A stretch of DNA of 28,276 nucleotides from DASZZV01 sp035544835 (GTDB lineage: Bacteria > Acidobacteriota > Thermoanaerobaculia > Gp7-AA8). Each line of letters opens with the position of its first letter. Positions within the stretch are counted from its first letter, which is position 1. The stretch lies in NCBI GenBank assembly GCA_035544835.1, contig DASZZV010000181.1, forward strand, positions 1-28,276, read 5' to 3'. The notes below the pieces were generated by a model that ran no database searches, was not told the DNA's origin, and saw only the letters and a program-made list of their open reading frames with translations. The position numbers and the translations under genes are program-made. Positions 8,800-16,824 of the stretch are shown here, piece after piece.

Positions 8800-8932
8800 G
8801 GTTCTTGTGTGGCACAGGCACTCTTGCCTGTGTGCCGCGGCGTAGAGCCGCGGCGTACCTGCTGCAGTTCAACAGAAAAGTCGGCCTCGACGGCCGACAC
8901 ACAGGCAAGAGTGCCTGTGCCACACAAGAACC
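8800..8932. repeat. 133-bp element with perfect 35-bp inverted arms (copy 1 of interspersed repeat)
   Basis: Arms 8800-8834 and 8898-8932 are perfect inverted complements over 35 bp. Each contains its own hairpin, CACAGGCA-CTCT-TGCCTGTG. Two more hairpins, CCGCGGC/GCCGCGG and GTCGGCC/GGCCGAC, lie between the arms. The element starts 15 bp upstream of the glucanase start codon, between it and the TonB receptor gene. Related copies are at 20948-21067 (with its first bases at 20201-20205) and 22661-22796. Confidence 0.93.
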
Positions 8933-8967
8933 GGGAGTCAGAGCCCTCATAAGAGCAACAGTCGCCT

Positions 8968-9000
8968 GGGATGGCGGAACGAAACGCGTTCCGCCACCCT
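8968..9000. repeat. Hairpin GGCGGAACG/CGTTCCGCC after the TonB receptor gene
   Basis: A 9-bp perfect stem (8973-8981 with 8987-8995, loop AAACG), flanked by weaker GG/CC pairing, lies 14 bp past the receptor stop. No T-run follows on the minus strand, so it is not a classical intrinsic terminator. It may stabilise or attenuate the transcript between the receptor and glucanase genes, or be another interspersed palindrome. Confidence 0.6.
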
Positions 9001-9008
9001 CGGCGTAG

Positions 9009-11816
9009 TTAGAATTTTACTTTCACACCGGCCTGATAGCGCCGTCCCAGGTTGACGACGCAGTTGGCCTGACCGAGAGTCGGATTCCCCTCCGGCGGAA
9101 TGAAGTTGTTCAGACATCCAAAGTTATGGAAGTTGCCGATGTTGAAGCCCTCGCCGACCAGTGCGACCGAGGCGGTCCTGACGCTTACTTCCTTCTCCAG
9201 ACGCAGATCGATGGAGCGGTCGGCGAAGCCCCAGGTCTTCTTCGGATAGATCGAGTTCTTAAAGGGGTGAGTTACGAGTCGGTTTTGCAGGCTGAAGCCC
9301 TGGGAGAAGTCCAGGACGTTGGTGGCCCCGCCGGACCCGAAGGAGAGGATCGTAGAGAGGCGCGTGCCGTAAGGAAGACCGACCGTGCCGGTGGCGACGA
9401 TTCGGTCCCGCTCCGTGCCAGGGACGATGTGTCTCGGATACGTGGCCGCGCTAGGATAGTCGAGACTGAACAGATCGTTGCCGTTCTGCTCAGCCTTGCC
9501 GTGGGTCCATGCGAAGTGAGCGCCCCAGGGCAGCTGCCCGCCGCGGAAGGGACGGTCGACGGAGAGGTAGATGCCGTTGTACCAGTACTGCTTTCCCTTC
9601 GGGTCGGAGATGATGACATTGCCGAAGCCGGGGACGAGCGCGGAACAGCACAGGCCGGTGGCAGACAGCCAGGTGAAGCCGCGGTACCCTCGCACTGCGC
9701 TGTAGCTGAGGGAGGTCTGCCACCCAAACAGCGCCTGGCGCACGCCGAGATTAAATTGATTTGAATAGGGCGGCTTGGTGTTGTTGTTGAGCAGGTAGAT
9801 TTCCGGACGGGTCGATCCCTGGGCAATGAGGGCGCTCAAGCCGGCGGCGGTAAGGTACTTCGGATCCCATTTCACCGTACCGTTGGCGCCGTCGGCAGAG
9901 AAGTTGATGCGGTAGACGGGGTACTGAAGGCGGAAGCGCTCGTCGAGTGTGGCGTTGAGGAAGAGGCGGTCGTAGTAGCGGCCGGCGCCGCCGAAGATGA
10001 CGGTCCGGTTGTTACCGGCGATATCGTAGGAGAAGCCGAGCCGGGGCTGAATCTCTTTCTTGTAGGGGCTGCGGTCGTTGCCGCTGGAAAAGTAATCGGA
10101 CGGCACCTTTCCGGTCAGACCGGCCACGATGTTGGCGGGAGTGACGTAGCTGTCGTCGAGCTGCTTGGTCTCGTAGTCCCAGCGCAGGCCGAGGTTGAGG
10201 ATGAGCTTGTTGTTGAAGGTCCAGTTGTCCTGACCGTAGAGGCCGAACTCCTTGTTACTGATCGAGAGGTTCGGGTTGCCGAAGCCGAACTGCGCTTCCA
10301 CAGGGAAGTCGAAGCCGCCACCGCTCTGGCGAAAGAGATACTCGGGATTTCCGAACAGCGTCTTCTCGATGTTGTAGTGCATATCGTCGAAATTGCCGCC
10401 GACCTGCAGACTGTGAGAGCCGTGCCAATTGAAGCCGGTGTAGGTGAAGTCGTCACGCAGCTCGATGCGGCGCTGGTCGAACTTCTGGCGGGTCGAGCTC
10501 CCGCCGACGCGGATCAGCCCTTCGTAGTTCAGACCGACATCCGTGGAGTCGATCGGGGTGGGGCTCCAGGTGTATTTCTGAAAACTCAGCGTTCCCTGGT
10601 TCAGCGAGTTAGCGCTGTTCCACTGGTTGCGCAGAGTAGATCCGTAGACCGTGTTCTTGATGCTGTTCGCCGATTGGAAGGACCTCGTTCCGCCGAAGTC
10701 GCGAACCTCATCCTCATGGCGATAGTTTCCGCTCAGATCGAACAACGAGCTGGGCGCGGGCTGCCAGCTCGCTTTGCCGAAGCCGAGTTTGGATTTGAAC
10801 GGGCTGCCGAAGACGCCGATGAACTGGGCGAACCTGCTATTGAACTGGGAGTTGCCGACGTTCACGGGTGTGGTGGCATGCTCGTCGTCCGCTTCATAGG
10901 AGAAGAAGAAGTTCGCCTTGTCCTTGATGATCGGTCCGCCCAGGCTCAGTCCGTACTGGTTGCGGTGATAACTCTCGTTGGTGGTGAGGGAGGAGAACTG
11001 AAAATTGCTCGGTGTGTCGGCCACCCAGTTCTTCGGCTGATAGAGGAAGAAGGCGTTGCCGGTGAACTGGTTGCCACCGGATTTGGTGATGGCGGTGATG
11101 ATGGCGCTGGAGGCGTGATCGTACTGAGCGCTGTAGTTCTGCGTGATGACGCGAAACTCCTGCACGGCGCTCTGCGGGAAGGGGTTGCCGCGGCTGGAGT
11201 CCTGTCCGGCGATGCCGCCTTGCAGGATGTCGTTCTTGAAGCTGACGCCGTCGATGAAGACATTGGTCTGCTCGGCCGGCTGGGCATCGGAGGAGAAGGT
11301 CTTCCGCAGCGGATCGTTGGAAAGATGGATGCCGGGAGCGAGCGCCGCAAAGTTGAGGAAGTTGCGGTCGTTCTGGGGAAGGTTCTCGATCTGCTGGGCG
11401 GTTACGTTCGTACCGAGCTCGGAGCTGTGCGTGTCCACTGGCTGATCACCGACCACGGTGATCGACTCGTTGATGACAGCAGTGGGGCTCAGAGCGAAGC
11501 GGACATCCACGTTCTGCCCGACCAGCAGAAGCATTTCCTGAGTGCGCGGGTCGAGTCCGGGCGCGGCGACGATGACGTTGATCTCGCCGGGGGTGATACC
11601 GTTGATCGAGAACGAGCCGTCGGCGGCAGTGTGCGTGGTGCGCACGAAGCCGCTGGCTACGCCGACCACGTTCACTTCGGCGTTTGCCAGGGCCGCGCCC
11701 TTTTCGTCACTGACCGTGCCGTGAATCGATGCCGTTGTCGACTGTGCAGCGAGTGGCATCACCGCCAACGCGCAGAGCAGCAGCAGGAACAGCAGAAGGT
11801 GGGGTGTTCGTCTCAT
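9009..11816 (-). CDS. TonB-dependent outer-membrane receptor, Oar-like with carboxypeptidase-regulatory domain
   Basis: This is a protein of 935 aa. Signal peptide about residues 1-25 (LLLFLLLLCALAVMPLAAQ). A CarboxypepD_reg-like beta-sandwich spans about 26-110 (SIHGTVSDEKGAALANAEVN, TTHTAADGSFSINGITPGE). The plug follows, about 120-240, with QQIENLPQNDRNFLNFAALA and the VQEFRVITQNYSAQYDHASS segment typical of Oar-like receptors. A long beta-barrel ends in GVKVKF with a terminal phenylalanine, as expected for BAM-assembled barrels. The start at 11816 has an AGGAGA Shine-Dalgarno that overlaps the lacI-type stop region, with only 9 bp between the genes. It probably passes the oligosaccharide across the outer membrane. 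In this locus it takes the place of a SusC/SusD pair, and no SusD-like gene is present. Confidence 0.93.
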   Translation of the reverse strand: MRRTPHLLLFLLLLCALAVMPLAAQSTTASIHGTVSDEKGAALANAEVNVVGVASGFVRTTHTAADGSFSINGITPGEINVIVAAPGLDPRTQEMLLLVGQNVDVRFALSPTAVINESITVVGDQPVDTHSSELGTNVTAQQIENLPQNDRNFLNFAALAPGIHLSNDPLRKTFSSDAQPAEQTNVFIDGVSFKNDILQGGIAGQDSSRGNPFPQSAVQEFRVITQNYSAQYDHASSAIITAITKSGGNQFTGNAFFLYQPKNWVADTPSNFQFSSLTTNESYHRNQYGLSLGGPIIKDKANFFFSYEADDEHATTPVNVGNSQFNSRFAQFIGVFGSPFKSKLGFGKASWQPAPSSLFDLSGNYRHEDEVRDFGGTRSFQSANSIKNTVYGSTLRNQWNSANSLNQGTLSFQKYTWSPTPIDSTDVGLNYEGLIRVGGSSTRQKFDQRRIELRDDFTYTGFNWHGSHSLQVGGNFDDMHYNIEKTLFGNPEYLFRQSGGGFDFPVEAQFGFGNPNLSISNKEFGLYGQDNWTFNNKLILNLGLRWDYETKQLDDSYVTPANIVAGLTGKVPSDYFSSGNDRSPYKKEIQPRLGFSYDIAGNNRTVIFGGAGRYYDRLFLNATLDERFRLQYPVYRINFSADGANGTVKWDPKYLTAAGLSALIAQGSTRPEIYLLNNNTKPPYSNQFNLGVRQALFGWQTSLSYSAVRGYRGFTWLSATGLCCSALVPGFGNVIISDPKGKQYWYNGIYLSVDRPFRGGQLPWGAHFAWTHGKAEQNGNDLFSLDYPSAATYPRHIVPGTERDRIVATGTVGLPYGTRLSTILSFGSGGATNVLDFSQGFSLQNRLVTHPFKNSIYPKKTWGFADRSIDLRLEKEVSVRTASVALVGEGFNIGNFHNFGCLNNFIPPEGNPTLGQANCVVNLGRRYQAGVKVKF

Positions 11817-11825
11817 AATCTCTCC

Positions 11826-12926
11826 TTATCGTTTTGCCTGAAGAACTGCGTTACCTGCGAACGTTGCGGTCGTTGTGGTCCTTCGCCGGGGGCCGACACC
11901 GCACGACTTCCGCACCACCAGCGAGGCCGCCACGGACTCACGCCGCGGAGTGTGTTCCGTCGGATGAACGATGGCGTCAAGCAGGAGTTGGAAAGCGCGC
12001 CGGCCGAGATCGGCGATATCGATGTGAACGGTGGTCAGAGCAGGAGTGATGTAGCGGGCGATGGGGATGTCGTCGAATCCGACCACGGCCATGACCGCGG
12101 GAACGGCCACTCCATCGCTGATGAGGGCCGAGATTGCGCCGATGGCCATGGAGTCGTTCGCTGCGAAGAGGGCCGTCGGCCTGGGACGCTCTGCTGCCGC
12201 TGTCCGACCGGCCGCCCATCCCGATTCCTCACTGAAGTCGCCGGCGATTTCCAGCGGCGGAGCGCGGCGGGAACGCATGGCCTGACGGTACCCCTTCAGG
12301 CGCTCGCGCGCATCGACGTTCCCGGACGGCCCCTTGATGAAGGCGATGCACTCGTGGTTGAGGGCGAAGAGGTGGCGCATCATCGCCTGGGCGCCTCCAT
12401 AATTGTCGATGGTGATGGAGTCGCGCTCGCTGCGGGCGGAGTTGAGCAGAACAAGAGGGAGATCACGTGAGGTCTCCTGGCTCAGCCTGGTCAGTGCCAC
12501 ATCCGGAGCCATGACGATCAATCCGTCCACCCGGCCGCGCATGGTCTGGATCACTTCGATCATTTCCTTGACGTCGCTGTGCGAACCGGAGACGAGGCAG
12601 TGGTAACCGGCCGCCCGCGCCGCCACGTCGATGCCGCGGATGACTTCCGAGAAGAACTCACCGTGCACGTCGGGAAGGACGACACCGATGGTGTGGCTGC
12701 GCCGGATGCTCAGCGAGCGGGCTGCCACATTCGGGACGTAGCGCAGCCTCCGCGCTGCTTCCAGTACCAGCCGCGACGTCGACTCGCGGACTACTTCCTT
12801 ACGGTTCAGCACCCGCGACACCGTAGCCACCGAGACCCCGGCCCGCGCCGCCACATCATGAATCGTAGCGGCGGGCCGGCGGGTCGTTCCCCGGACACTG
12901 GTCGAGCGTGACTTCTTCAGCGTCAT
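11826..12926 (-). CDS. LacI-family transcriptional regulator
   Basis: This is a sugar-responsive repressor of 366 aa and the first gene of the operon. A short basic leader precedes the LacI helix-turn-helix at about residues 20-70 (ATIHDVAARAGVSVATVSRVLN), followed by the hinge region YVPNVAARSLSIRRSHTIGV. The periplasmic-binding-protein-like effector domain spans about 75-345, with DGLIVMAPD, TALFAANDSMAIGAI and AVVGFDDIPIARYITPALTTV. The start ATG at 12926 lies one base from a 20-bp palindromic operator, so autoregulation is likely. A short basic tail follows the domain. Effector identity cannot be read from sequence, but the neighbours suggest a glucose-containing oligosaccharide. Confidence 0.96.
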   Translation of the reverse strand: MTLKKSRSTSVRGTTRRPAATIHDVAARAGVSVATVSRVLNRKEVVRESTSRLVLEAARRLRYVPNVAARSLSIRRSHTIGVVLPDVHGEFFSEVIRGIDVAARAAGYHCLVSGSHSDVKEMIEVIQTMRGRVDGLIVMAPDVALTRLSQETSRDLPLVLLNSARSERDSITIDNYGGAQAMMRHLFALNHECIAFIKGPSGNVDARERLKGYRQAMRSRRAPPLEIAGDFSEESGWAAGRTAAAERPRPTALFAANDSMAIGAISALISDGVAVPAVMAVVGFDDIPIARYITPALTTVHIDIADLGRRAFQLLLDAIVHPTEHTPRRESVAASLVVRKSCGVGPRRRTTTTATFAGNAVLQAKR

Positions 12927-12927
12927 A

Positions 12928-12947
12928 AAATGTAACCGTTTACATTT
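12928..12947. promoter_or_regulatory. LacI-type operator between regulator and GH1 gene
   Basis: AAATGTAACCGTTTACATTT has perfect 8-bp inverted arms (AAATGTAA/TTACATTT) around a central CpG, the hallmark of LacI-family operators. It abuts the regulator start (12926) and lies 48 bp before the GH1 start, so it can control both directions. TTTACA at 12939-12944 could serve as the -35 element of the GH1 promoter, with CACAAT (12963-12968) as the -10 at 18 bp spacing. A bound repressor would then block that promoter. Confidence 0.88.
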
Positions 12948-12995
12948 AGCGATACGCTACTGCACAATCGCGGAGGTGTCAACGACGGAGAGGCG

Positions 12996-14342
12996 ATGAC
13001 AGACTTTGAGTTTCCTTCAGGATTTCTCTGGGGTGCTTCCACCTCCGCCTATCAGATCGAAGGCTCACCCATGGCCGACGGCGCCGGCCCCAGCATCTGG
13101 CAGCGCTTCAGCCATACCCCCGGACTCATGACCAACGGCGATACCGGCGACATCGCCTGCGATCACTACAACCGCTACGCCGAAGACGTCCAACTCATTC
13201 ATCAACTCGGCCTCGGCGCCTACCGCTTCAGCATCTCCTGGAGCCGCATCCTCCCCGAGGGGACGGGACGGGTGAATCAGGGAGGGCTCGATTTTTACCG
13301 GCGCCTCACCGACGCCCTCCTGGCCAGCGGAATCCGTCCCATGGCCACGCTCTTTCACTGGGACCTCCCTGCCGCGCTCGATGATCGCGGAGGATGGCTG
13401 AACCGCGATGTGGCGGACTGGTTCGCCGAGTATGCCGGCGTGGCCTTCGAAGCGCTGAAGGACCGCGTCGACGTCTGGGCCACGCTCAACGAGCCATGGG
13501 TCGTCGTCGACGGCGGCTACCTGCACGGCGCGCTCGCTCCCGGCCATCGCAATCTCTTCGAGGCACCGATTGCCGCGCACAATCTTCTTCGCGCCCATGG
13601 CCGGGCCGTGCAGACCTACCGCGCCGGCGGAGGGACGAAGCCCATCGGGATCGTCGTCAACCTCGAGCCAAAGTATGCTGCGTCTACTCACCCCGATGAT
13701 GTCGACGCCAACCTGCGCGCCGATGCCTACATGAACCGTCAGTATCTCGACCCTGTTTTTCGGAAGAGCTACCCGAAAGAACTACCGGAAATGTACGGCC
13801 AGGCCTGGCCCGACTTTCCGGCTGCAGACTTCGACGAGATCGCCGCCCCAATAGATTTCGTCGGGATCAATTACTACACGCGGGCGGTGACGAAGGCCGA
13901 CCCGTCGGTGATGCTGGAAAGGGCCACGCGTGTACGGCAGCCGGGTGCCATCTATACCGAGACGGGGTGGGAAGTCTTCCCCCAGGCGCTCACCGACGTG
14001 CTGCTGTGGTTCCGCGATCTCTACGGCGCGACTCCTATCTACATCACCGAAAACGGCGCGGCCTTTTACGATCCTCCCGTAGCGTTAGGTGAGGTGGTCG
14101 ACGACCCTCTGCGGGTTCATTACTTCCGAGAGCACATCGCCGCGGTCGGCCGGGCCATCGCCGCGGGGGTGGATGTGCGCGGCTATTTCGCCTGGTCGCT
14201 TCTCGACAACCTGGAGTGGAGCCATGGCTTCACCAAACGCTTCGGCATCGTACACGTCGATTTCGCCACCCAGAAACGGACCTTCAAGAAGAGCGCGCTC
14301 TTTTATCGCGACGTGGTGAAGGGCGGCGGCAGGAGTCTTTAG
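12996..14342 (+). CDS. GH1 beta-glucosidase
   Basis: This is a protein of 448 aa, the normal length for a bacterial GH1 enzyme. It has no signal peptide, so it should be cytoplasmic. The N-terminal signature FLWGASTSAYQIEG is present. The acid/base glutamate is E166 in TLNEPWVV and the nucleophile is E352 in IYITENGAAF. The conserved FHWDLPAAL, GINYYTR and YFAWSLLDNLEWSHGFTKRFG (W for aglycone/glycone contacts) are all in place. A GGAG Shine-Dalgarno sits about 8 nt before the ATG. It diverges from the regulator behind the shared operator. It probably hydrolyses imported beta-gluco-oligosaccharides to glucose, the last step of the pathway. The exact linkage preference is not visible. Confidence 0.97.
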   Translation: MTDFEFPSGFLWGASTSAYQIEGSPMADGAGPSIWQRFSHTPGLMTNGDTGDIACDHYNRYAEDVQLIHQLGLGAYRFSISWSRILPEGTGRVNQGGLDFYRRLTDALLASGIRPMATLFHWDLPAALDDRGGWLNRDVADWFAEYAGVAFEALKDRVDVWATLNEPWVVVDGGYLHGALAPGHRNLFEAPIAAHNLLRAHGRAVQTYRAGGGTKPIGIVVNLEPKYAASTHPDDVDANLRADAYMNRQYLDPVFRKSYPKELPEMYGQAWPDFPAADFDEIAAPIDFVGINYYTRAVTKADPSVMLERATRVRQPGAIYTETGWEVFPQALTDVLLWFRDLYGATPIYITENGAAFYDPPVALGEVVDDPLRVHYFREHIAAVGRAIAAGVDVRGYFAWSLLDNLEWSHGFTKRFGIVHVDFATQKRTFKKSALFYRDVVKGGGRSL

Positions 14343-14380
14343 TAAAGTTAGTGGCTCTTGATTTCATGGAGAAACACGAT

Positions 14381-14500
14381 ATGCGCGAGGACAATGGCGG
14401 CAAGCTGACAACCAAAGACAAGGTCAGGCTCAATCATCAGGGAAACCGCATCTCGCGCGATATCTATCGCCAGAAACACGACGGGCAGAAGCGTCCATAG
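14381..14500 (+). CDS. Small conserved-type basic protein, function unknown
   Basis: A reading frame of 39 codons (MREDNGGKLTTKDKVRLNHQ to QKRP) is preceded by GGAG 9 nt upstream. An in-frame ATG at 14366 would give 44 aa but has no Shine-Dalgarno. The strongly polar KLTxxDKxxLNxQxNRxSxxIYxxKHD pattern resembles small unnamed proteins I recall from Acidobacteriota, though I cannot verify that here. It is likely a soluble helical peptide. The frame is continuous with an antisense-like frame inside the GH1 gene, but the real part begins after the GH1 stop. It may be cotranscribed with GH1. Confidence 0.6.
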   Translation: MREDNGGKLTTKDKVRLNHQGNRISRDIYRQKHDGQKRP

Positions 14501-14635
14501 CCCCGACCTGTTCCCGCGACATGACAACGTGCTCAAACCGCATTCGGCAAATCATTCAGCGGCCTGACACCTGTGCATCAGCGGTCCCTCGCCCCTCCCA
14601 CCCACCGCTCTGCAAGCATTTCTTCGGGCTCTTCG

Positions 14636-14641
14636 TATAAT
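14636..14641 (+). promoter_or_regulatory. TATAAT -10 element close to the M13 peptidase start
   Basis: A consensus TATAAT ends 6 nt before the ATG at 14648, and no Shine-Dalgarno is seen. Transcription would start about at the A of the start codon, suggesting a leaderless mRNA. No good -35 is visible at 16-18 bp. The stretch from 14501 to 14635 holds nothing else that I recognise. Confidence 0.55.
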
Positions 14642-14647
14642 CCCGCC

Positions 14648-16669
14648 ATGCGAAAAACTGCCGCCGCCTTCTTAGTCCTCGCCGCCACGACTCTGTCCGC
14701 GCAGACAACCACACCGGAGCACGGCGTTTTCGTCGAGGACGTCGACAAGAAGGTCGACGCCTGCACGAATTTCTTCGATTATGCGAACGGCGCCTGGCGG
14801 GCCCGGAATCCGATCCCGGCTTCGATGCAGCGATGGAGCCGCCGGTGGGCCGCCGGCGAGCAGAATAAGGAACAGCTCCGCACACTGCTGGACGACACTT
14901 CAAAACGCAAAGACTGGCCCACCGGCTCGATCGACCAGCAGATCAGCGACTTCTACGGCTCCTGCATGGACGACCAGCAGATCAACGCACTGGGAACCAA
15001 GCCGATCCAGCCACTGCTCGGGGAGATCAAGGCCATCAAAACTCCGGCGGCGCTGCAGGAAACGATCACCAGACTGCACCAGCTGCAGATGTACGCGATC
15101 TTCTCGGTCAACTCCGCTTCCGACAATCACAACCCTGGCCAGGTCATCGCCCGCGTGTCGGCGAGCGGGCTCGGTCTGCCCGACCGCGACTATTACCTGA
15201 AGCCGGAGAAACGTTTTGCCGAAGCACGGGACAAGTATCGCGCTCACGTCATGAAAATGTTTGAGCTGGCCGGATTCAGCCACGCCGATGCACACGTGGC
15301 CAGCGACCAGATCTTCGCACTCGAGAAGCGGTTGGCCAGCGCCCAGTTCGATAACGTTGCCCTGCGCGATCCCGCGGCCACCGATCACAAATACATGGTC
15401 GCGACGCTGCAGAAGATGACGCCGCACTTCGACTGGAACCGTTACCTCGATCGGACCGGAATCGCTTCAGGCGATCTCAACGTCGATCAACCAGAGTACA
15501 TGGGCGCGGTGGAGAAAGAGTTACGATCGACTCCCCTCAACGTCTGGCGCTCCTACCTCACCTGGAACGTCCTCAACTCTTCGGCACAAAACCTCTCCGA
15601 ACCCTTCGCCCAGGAAGACTTTGCCTTCAACGGAAACTATCTGGACGGACGAACCGAGATGAAACCGCGCTGGAAACGTTGCGTCGAAACCAGCGATCAG
15701 CTTCTAGGCGAGGCGCTGGGGCGGCGTTATGTCGAGCGCTATTTCCCGGCCGAGGCCAAGGCTCGGATGCAGGAGATGGTGAAGAATCTTCTTTCGGCGA
15801 TGGGCGACACCATCCGCGGGCTCGAATGGATGAGTCCCGAGACCAAGCGACGTGCAATGGAGAAAATCAGCACCTTCAATCCGAAGGTTGGCTATCCGGA
15901 CAAGTGGACCGATTACAGCAGCGTCGTCATCAAGCCCTCCGCATACTTCGAGAACGTCGTGGACGGACTCAAGTTCGGTTCGGCCGACGACCACACCCGG
16001 ATCGGAAAGCCGGTCGATCGCGGCAAATGGGGAATGACGCCCCCGACCTCGAACGCCTATTACAACCCTCTGCTCAATGAAGTCGTCTTCCCAGCCGGCA
16101 TTCTTCAGCCGCCGGCCTTTGATGTCCACGCCACCGATGCCGTGAACTACGGCGCCATCGGAGTCGTCATCGGTCACGAGATAAGCCACGGCTTCGACGA
16201 TGAAGGGGCCCAGTACGACGCGCAGGGACGCCTCAACAACTGGTGGACCGCGGAGGACCTGAAGCGGTTCAAGGAACGCACAGCGTGCGTCTCTGACCAG
16301 TTCGAAAACTATTTCATCGAGCCGACTATCCATCACAACGGTAAGCTCGTCCTTGGTGAGTCGATCGGCGATCTGGCGGGTGCCAAGATCGCCTGGCTCG
16401 CGTTTCAGAAAGCACAGCAGACCAGACTCGCTTCGACGATCGACGGCTTCACTCCCGCGCAGCAGTTTTTCATCGCCTGGGGCCAGTTCCGCGGCGACGA
16501 GACCCGTCCGGAAACACAGCGCAAGATGATTCAGGGAGACCCCCATCCGGTCGCGAAGTACCGCGTCATCGGACCACTGTCGAACCTTCCGGAGTTCGCG
16601 AAAACGTTCGGTTGCGCTGCGGAGTCGGCGATGGTGCGACCGGAGGGCAGACGCTGCGAGGTGTGGTGA
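14648..16669 (+). CDS. Secreted M13-family (neprilysin/PepO-like) zinc metallopeptidase
   Basis: This is a protein of 673 aa, full length for M13. The start at 14648 gives a signal peptide (MRKTAAAFLVLAATTLSAQ). The 25 codons open upstream precede the promoter and are dropped. The N-terminal M13 domain begins VDACTNFFDYANGAWRARNPIP. The catalytic domain has NAYYNPLLNEVVFPAGILQPP for substrate backbone binding. The zinc motif HEISH spans about residues 510-514 (E511 catalytic), with the third zinc ligand E571 in LGESIGDLAGAKIA. The C-terminal CEVW matches the family CxxW ending. It cleaves peptides in the periplasm or outside the cell. It stands alone, with a repeat-bearing gap downstream. Confidence 0.97.
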   Translation: MRKTAAAFLVLAATTLSAQTTTPEHGVFVEDVDKKVDACTNFFDYANGAWRARNPIPASMQRWSRRWAAGEQNKEQLRTLLDDTSKRKDWPTGSIDQQISDFYGSCMDDQQINALGTKPIQPLLGEIKAIKTPAALQETITRLHQLQMYAIFSVNSASDNHNPGQVIARVSASGLGLPDRDYYLKPEKRFAEARDKYRAHVMKMFELAGFSHADAHVASDQIFALEKRLASAQFDNVALRDPAATDHKYMVATLQKMTPHFDWNRYLDRTGIASGDLNVDQPEYMGAVEKELRSTPLNVWRSYLTWNVLNSSAQNLSEPFAQEDFAFNGNYLDGRTEMKPRWKRCVETSDQLLGEALGRRYVERYFPAEAKARMQEMVKNLLSAMGDTIRGLEWMSPETKRRAMEKISTFNPKVGYPDKWTDYSSVVIKPSAYFENVVDGLKFGSADDHTRIGKPVDRGKWGMTPPTSNAYYNPLLNEVVFPAGILQPPAFDVHATDAVNYGAIGVVIGHEISHGFDDEGAQYDAQGRLNNWWTAEDLKRFKERTACVSDQFENYFIEPTIHHNGKLVLGESIGDLAGAKIAWLAFQKAQQTRLASTIDGFTPAQQFFIAWGQFRGDETRPETQRKMIQGDPHPVAKYRVIGPLSNLPEFAKTFGCAAESAMVRPEGRRCEVW

Positions 16670-16676
16670 GGTAAGG

Positions 16677-16770
16677 GCCGGACATTCCGATGTCCGGCTC
16701 CTGGCATGCGCGAGACCGCGTTGCCGCCCAAATCTACACGGACGGCCCGCCGCACATCGGAATGTGCGGC
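16677..16770. repeat. Paired hairpins GCCGGACAT/ATGTCCGGC and GCCGCACAT/ATGTGCGGC
   Basis: Two 9-bp perfect hairpins lie 50 bp apart (16677-16698, loop TCCG; 16749-16770, loop CGGA). The loops are complementary to each other, so the two hairpins are inverted, diverged copies of one unit. This repeats the layout of the other elements in the window with a different sequence. It fills most of the gap between the M13 gene and the next gene. Confidence 0.85.
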
Positions 16771-16777
16771 CACGATC

Positions 16778-16824
16778 CCTGCTACGCTTAGCACACCACC
16801 AAACGCGCTAATCAGGGGGATCGT
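16778..16824 (+). promoter_or_regulatory. Upstream region of paralogue 1 with TGCTA-CGCT-TAGCA motif
   Basis: The block contains a small inverted repeat, TGCTACGCTTAGCA (16780-16793), and the Shine-Dalgarno-bearing segment AATCAGGGGGATCGT just before the ATG. A near-identical block precedes paralogue 2 (18493-18537). TACGCT could be a -10 element. The conservation marks it as the functional leader of both genes. Confidence 0.6.

Noticed and set aside
10377..12470. Plus-strand open frame of 697 codons across the TonB receptor and LacI genes
   Set aside because: It is antisense to two well-supported genes and shows no domain or secretion pattern. Long antisense frames are expected at this GC content.
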